Shown: positions 16,443 through 18,837 of the stretch, piece by piece | Numbering within the stretch: the first letter of the stretch is position 1 | Layout of the letters: every line of letters begins with the position of its first letter | From: an uncultured beta proteobacterium | Lineage (GTDB): Bacteria > Pseudomonadota > Gammaproteobacteria > Burkholderiales > Burkholderiaceae_C | Length of the DNA: 18,837 bases | Assembly (NCBI GenBank): GCA_903859265.1 | Contig: CAIOLZ010000350.1 | Coordinates: 1 to 18,837, forward strand | Direction: 5' to 3' | Translations under genes and position numbers: made by a program | The notes under the pieces: generated by a model | The model's database searches: none | Told to the model about the DNA's origin: nothing | What the model saw: only the letters and a program-made list of their open reading frames with translations

Positions 16443-16478
16443 AGCGGGTTTACGCATAGACACTTTTTGTCATTCATC

Positions 16479-17252
16479 TTGCCTTCGCTCAGCGTCATCA
16501 TCATCACCTACAACGAAGCCGCCAATATCAAGGCCTGCCTTGAGTCTGTCGCATTCGCTGACCAGGTGATTGTGGTGGATTCCGGTAGCACGGACGGCAC
16601 GACCGACATCGCCATCGCTTGCGGAGCCCAGGTTTGCAAAACCGACGACTGGCCCGGATTCGGCCCGCAAAAGAACCGGGCGCTTGACCTTGCCACGTCT
16701 CCCTGGGTATTGTCCCTCGACGCTGATGAGCGTATTTCAGCGGAACTGGCGCGACAGATTGTTCAGGCAATCAGTCCGAGCAACCCGCCGTCTGATGCTT
16801 TTTACATACCGCGCATTACCCAGTTTTGCGGCCAATGGATCCGCCATTGCGGATGGACACCAGACCTCGTGCTGCGGCTCTTCAGGAGGGAACAGGCACG
16901 TTTCAGTGACGATCTGGTCCATGAGCGGGTCATTGTTCAGTCAAGGCGGATCGCGGAGTTGAGCGAACCCATCCTGCACTACAGCTACCCGACGCCGGGC
17001 CATTACTGGCGAAAACTCGAGCAATACAGCCGCGCATGGGCCTTGCAGCGGTTTGCCAAAGGAGAGCGCACATCCATGTTGCGTGCTTTCCTGGCTGGAT
17101 TGACCGCATTTTTGCGAAGCTACCTTTTTCGGCTTGGTTTCCTGGATGGCGCGATGGGCTTTGCGGTGTGTACCATGCAGGGTCAAGCCGCTTTTGGCAA
17201 GTATTTTGAGTTGTATTGCCTTCATCGAAAAAATGATCAAGACCCTGAATAA
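16479..17252 (+). CDS. family 2 glycosyltransferase, WaaE/KdtX-like
   Basis: A GT-A fold glycosyltransferase of about 257 residues, likely an LPS core enzyme. The start LSVIIITYNEAANI and VVDSGSTDGT (32-41) form the nucleotide-binding half, and DADE (81-84) is the metal-binding DxD. The C-terminal HYWRKLEQYS, then SYLFRLGFLDGAMGFA, is typical of WaaE/KdtX core transferases and not of general GT2 enzymes. The start is uncertain: the frame stays open backwards through the ligase gene. TTG at 16479 gives the usual family N-terminus; TTG at 16467 and GTG at 16431 are alternatives, and none has a clear ribosome binding site. It overlaps tolB by 20 bases, so the two are likely co-transcribed and possibly coupled. 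Confidence 0.85.
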   Translation: MPSLSVIIITYNEAANIKACLESVAFADQVIVVDSGSTDGTTDIAIACGAQVCKTDDWPGFGPQKNRALDLATSPWVLSLDADERISAELARQIVQAISPSNPPSDAFYIPRITQFCGQWIRHCGWTPDLVLRLFRREQARFSDDLVHERVIVQSRRIAELSEPILHYSYPTPGHYWRKLEQYSRAWALQRFAKGERTSMLRAFLAGLTAFLRSYLFRLGFLDGAMGFAVCTMQGQAAFGKYFELYCLHRKNDQDPE

Positions 17253-18537
17253 ATTGCTTCACCCAATGGTGCGGCCTCTGTGCCAATGCGCTGTGCTGGT
17301 GCTGATGGCGAATCAGGCATTTGCACAATTCCGTGTGGAAGTTTCCGGCGTAGGACTGACGCAAGTGCCTATTGCCGTCGTGGCATTCAAAGGGGAGGAG
17401 GCCAGCCCTCAAAAAATATCGGCCATTGTGCAAGCCGATCTGGAGCGCAGTGGGCAATTCCGCGGTGTTGACGCCGGCAATCCCGGACTCGATGAGGTGA
17501 CCCGGCCTGACTTTACAAATTTCCGCCAGAAAAATGCCGATGCGCTTGTAGCAGGCAGCGTGACACGTCTTGCCGATGGTCGCTTTGATGTGCGAGTTCG
17601 CCTTTGGGACGTGGTGCGGGGACAGGATCAGGGCGGCCAGAGCCACGCGGTGGTCGCAGGTGATTTGCGGCTTGCCGCGCATCGCATCGCAGACTTTGTC
17701 TATGAAAAACTCACCGGCGACAAAGGCGCCTTCTCGACGCGCATCAGCTATGTCACAAAAAACGGGCAGATGTTTAACTTGTGGGTTGCCGATGCTGACG
17801 GTGACAACGCGCAAAGTGCGCTCAACAGTCCTGAACCCATCATCTCGCCCGCATGGTCCCCTTCCGGGACGCAACTCGCCTATGTCTCCTTTGAAGCGCG
17901 CAAGCCCACCATTTACGTCCACGAAGTGTCCACCGGGAAACGCCGTCTGGTTGCCAATTTCAAGGGCTCCAACAGCGCTCCGGCCTGGTCGCCCGACGGC
18001 AAAACCCTGGCCGTCACGCTGAGCCGCGATGGGGGTTCGCAGCTGTACCTGATGGATGTCGCGGGCAGCAACTCCGACCCCAAGCGCCTGGCCCAGTCCA
18101 GTTCGATTGATACAGAGCCGGCTTTTTCCCCGGATGGCACAACGATTTACTTCGTCAGCGACCGTGGCGGGTCGCCACAAATCTACCGGATTCCCCGCAA
18201 CGGCGGCAATCCGGAGCGCGTCACTTTTACCGGCACTTACAACATTTCACCGGCCCTTAGCCCGGACGGTCGGTGGCTTGCGTATATTTCACGGGTTTCT
18301 GGTGCTTTCAAACTTCACCTGATGGATATGAAGTCCGGCGCCGTGAATGCCATTACCGATTCGTCGGCTGACGAACATCCCAGTTTTTCACCCAACAGCA
18401 AACTGCTGATTTATGCGACACAGATCCAGGGCCGGGAAGCGCTTATGACGACAACGCTGGATGGCAAGATCAAGGCGCGCCTGGCGGGGCAAAACGGTGA
18501 TATCCGTGAGCCCGATTGGGGTCCTTTTCAAAAATAA
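17233..18537 (+). CDS. tolB: Tol-Pal system periplasmic protein TolB
   Basis: A 434-residue periplasmic protein that binds Pal and helps couple the inner-membrane TolQRA motor to the outer membrane during constriction. The N-terminus has a signal peptide: basic start, hydrophobic CAVLVLMANQ, and a likely cut after AFA (29-31) before QFRVEVSG. The N-terminal domain (about 32-165) contains VPIAVVAF and DFTNFRQKNADALVAGSV. The C-terminal six-bladed propeller shows repeated SPxG blades: AWSPSG, AWSPDGKTLA, AFSPDG, ALSPDGRWLA and SFSPNS. The ATG at 17233 lies 20 bases inside the upstream glycosyltransferase gene; the ATG at 17266 would also leave a signal peptide. pal follows 21 bases later. Unusually, the upstream neighbour is a glycosyltransferase and not tolA. 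Confidence 0.96.
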   Translation: MIKTLNKLLHPMVRPLCQCAVLVLMANQAFAQFRVEVSGVGLTQVPIAVVAFKGEEASPQKISAIVQADLERSGQFRGVDAGNPGLDEVTRPDFTNFRQKNADALVAGSVTRLADGRFDVRVRLWDVVRGQDQGGQSHAVVAGDLRLAAHRIADFVYEKLTGDKGAFSTRISYVTKNGQMFNLWVADADGDNAQSALNSPEPIISPAWSPSGTQLAYVSFEARKPTIYVHEVSTGKRRLVANFKGSNSAPAWSPDGKTLAVTLSRDGGSQLYLMDVAGSNSDPKRLAQSSSIDTEPAFSPDGTTIYFVSDRGGSPQIYRIPRNGGNPERVTFTGTYNISPALSPDGRWLAYISRVSGAFKLHLMDMKSGAVNAITDSSADEHPSFSPNSKLLIYATQIQGREALMTTTLDGKIKARLAGQNGDIREPDWGPFQK

Positions 18538-18547
18538 CAGTTCAATC

Positions 18548-18552
18548 AGGAG
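18548..18552 (+). promoter_or_regulatory. ribosome binding site of pal
   Basis: AGGAG lies 6 bases before the pal ATG in the 21-base gap after tolB. It is the strongest Shine-Dalgarno match noted in the window, fitting the high protein level needed for Pal. Confidence 0.65.
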
Positions 18553-18558
18553 TAACCC

Positions 18559-18837
18559 ATGAAGAAAATTTTGATGGCGATTTCGATGGTGTCGGTCCTT
18601 GCCGCCTGCAGTTCCCCGGTAAAGCTTGACGACGTCCCGGTAGTGGACAAATCGGCGACGGCCGTGAGCCCAGACAGCAGTTCGACCGGTGATGGCGCAG
18701 GTGTGGCAAAGGGAGCCGTGACAACGGTTGACCTGACGAAGAACAACACGGACGCGCTGATGCAATCTACAAGCCGCATCATTTATTTTGACTACGACAG
18801 CTTTGTGATCCGTTCGGAGTTCCAGTCCGTCATTGAA
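18559..18837 (+). CDS. pal: peptidoglycan-associated lipoprotein Pal, N-terminal part (cut by window edge)
   Basis: The first 93 codons of Pal, an outer-membrane lipoprotein that binds peptidoglycan and TolB. The signal is a type II one: MKKILMAISMVSVLAAC, with lipobox LAAC and the lipid-bearing Cys at residue 17. The following Ser at 18 is not Asp, so outer-membrane sorting is expected by the usual rule. A Ser/Thr/Ala/Gly-rich linker (about 18-70) leads into the OmpA-like domain, recognised by RIIYFDYDSFVI. The remainder, with the peptidoglycan-binding residues, lies beyond the right edge. The gene directly follows tolB, the standard order. Confidence 0.93.
   Translation, partial: MKKILMAISMVSVLAACSSPVKLDDVPVVDKSATAVSPDSSSTGDGAGVAKGAVTTVDLTKNNTDALMQSTSRIIYFDYDSFVIRSEFQSVIE

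Noticed and set aside
15897..16478. Upstream extension of the GT2 frame, about 194 codons
   Set aside because: Antisense to the ligase gene and without family similarity; GT2 proteins start right before the LSVIIIT strand.
16930..18180. Long open frame of 416 codons on the minus strand
   Set aside because: Fully antisense to tolB and the end of GT2, both clear genes. No domain or start signal was seen.
1..18837. Mobile elements, CRISPR arrays, tRNA or rRNA genes, toxin-antitoxin or defence genes
   Set aside because: No transposase, inverted-repeat pair, spaced repeat array, cloverleaf or defence-type protein was recognised; all space is taken by ordinary core genes.

Overview
The window looks like core chromosome of a beta-proteobacterium, most likely order Burkholderiales and probably family Comamonadaceae (Rhodoferax/Polaromonas-like). 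This is inferred from the GC-rich coding style, the protein sequences and the gene order yebC-purD-hemF-nadD-rsfS-rlmH-maf-rng; no database search was possible. It holds 17 genes: 15 complete, one cut at the left edge (an alpha/beta hydrolase) and one cut at the right edge (pal). There is no tRNA, rRNA, insertion sequence, prophage, CRISPR array or other mobile DNA, and no gap over 300 bases without a gene. The longest non-coding stretches are 115 bases between upp and yebC and about 90 bases between the ligase and the family 2 glycosyltransferase.

Layout. (1) Bases 1-2734, plus strand: hydrolase tail, then relA, a (p)ppGpp synthetase whose hydrolase domain has lost its HD motif. (2) Bases 2745-3398, minus strand: upp, uracil salvage, convergent with relA. 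(3) Bases 3514-10362, plus strand: a tightly packed housekeeping run of yebC, purD, hemF, nadD, rsfS, rlmH, maf and rng. Several junctions overlap as ATGA, GTGA or TGATG, which suggests one transcription unit with translational coupling. It mixes purine, haem and NAD synthesis with ribosome and RNA care (RsfS, RlmH, RNase G). (4) Bases 10392-17252: an envelope polysaccharide or lipopolysaccharide block. A family 4 glycosyltransferase, a NodB-type deacetylase and a family 9 (heptosyltransferase-like) enzyme run on the plus strand. An MsbA-type flippase and an O-antigen-ligase-like membrane protein run on the minus strand. A WaaE/KdtX-like family 2 glycosyltransferase follows on the plus strand. 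(5) Bases 17233-18837, plus strand: tolB and the start of pal, the outer-membrane half of the Tol-Pal system. tolB overlaps the glycosyltransferase gene by 20 bases and has no tolQRA in front of it.

How the genes fit together. The envelope block contains the steps expected for making and exporting an LPS core: sugar transfer, a possible sugar deacetylation, flipping by MsbA and ligation in the periplasm. It runs straight into tolB-pal, which maintains outer-membrane integrity. RelA and RsfS both act when cells starve, one by signalling and one by silencing the large ribosomal subunit, though they are in separate transcription units.

I looked for a new system and did not find one. The points most worth a second look are the long Lys/Ala-rich tail on RsfS, the separation of tolB-pal from tolQRA with coupling to a glycosyltransferase, the deacetylase without an export signal inside the LPS block, and a perfect TATAAT inside nadD.
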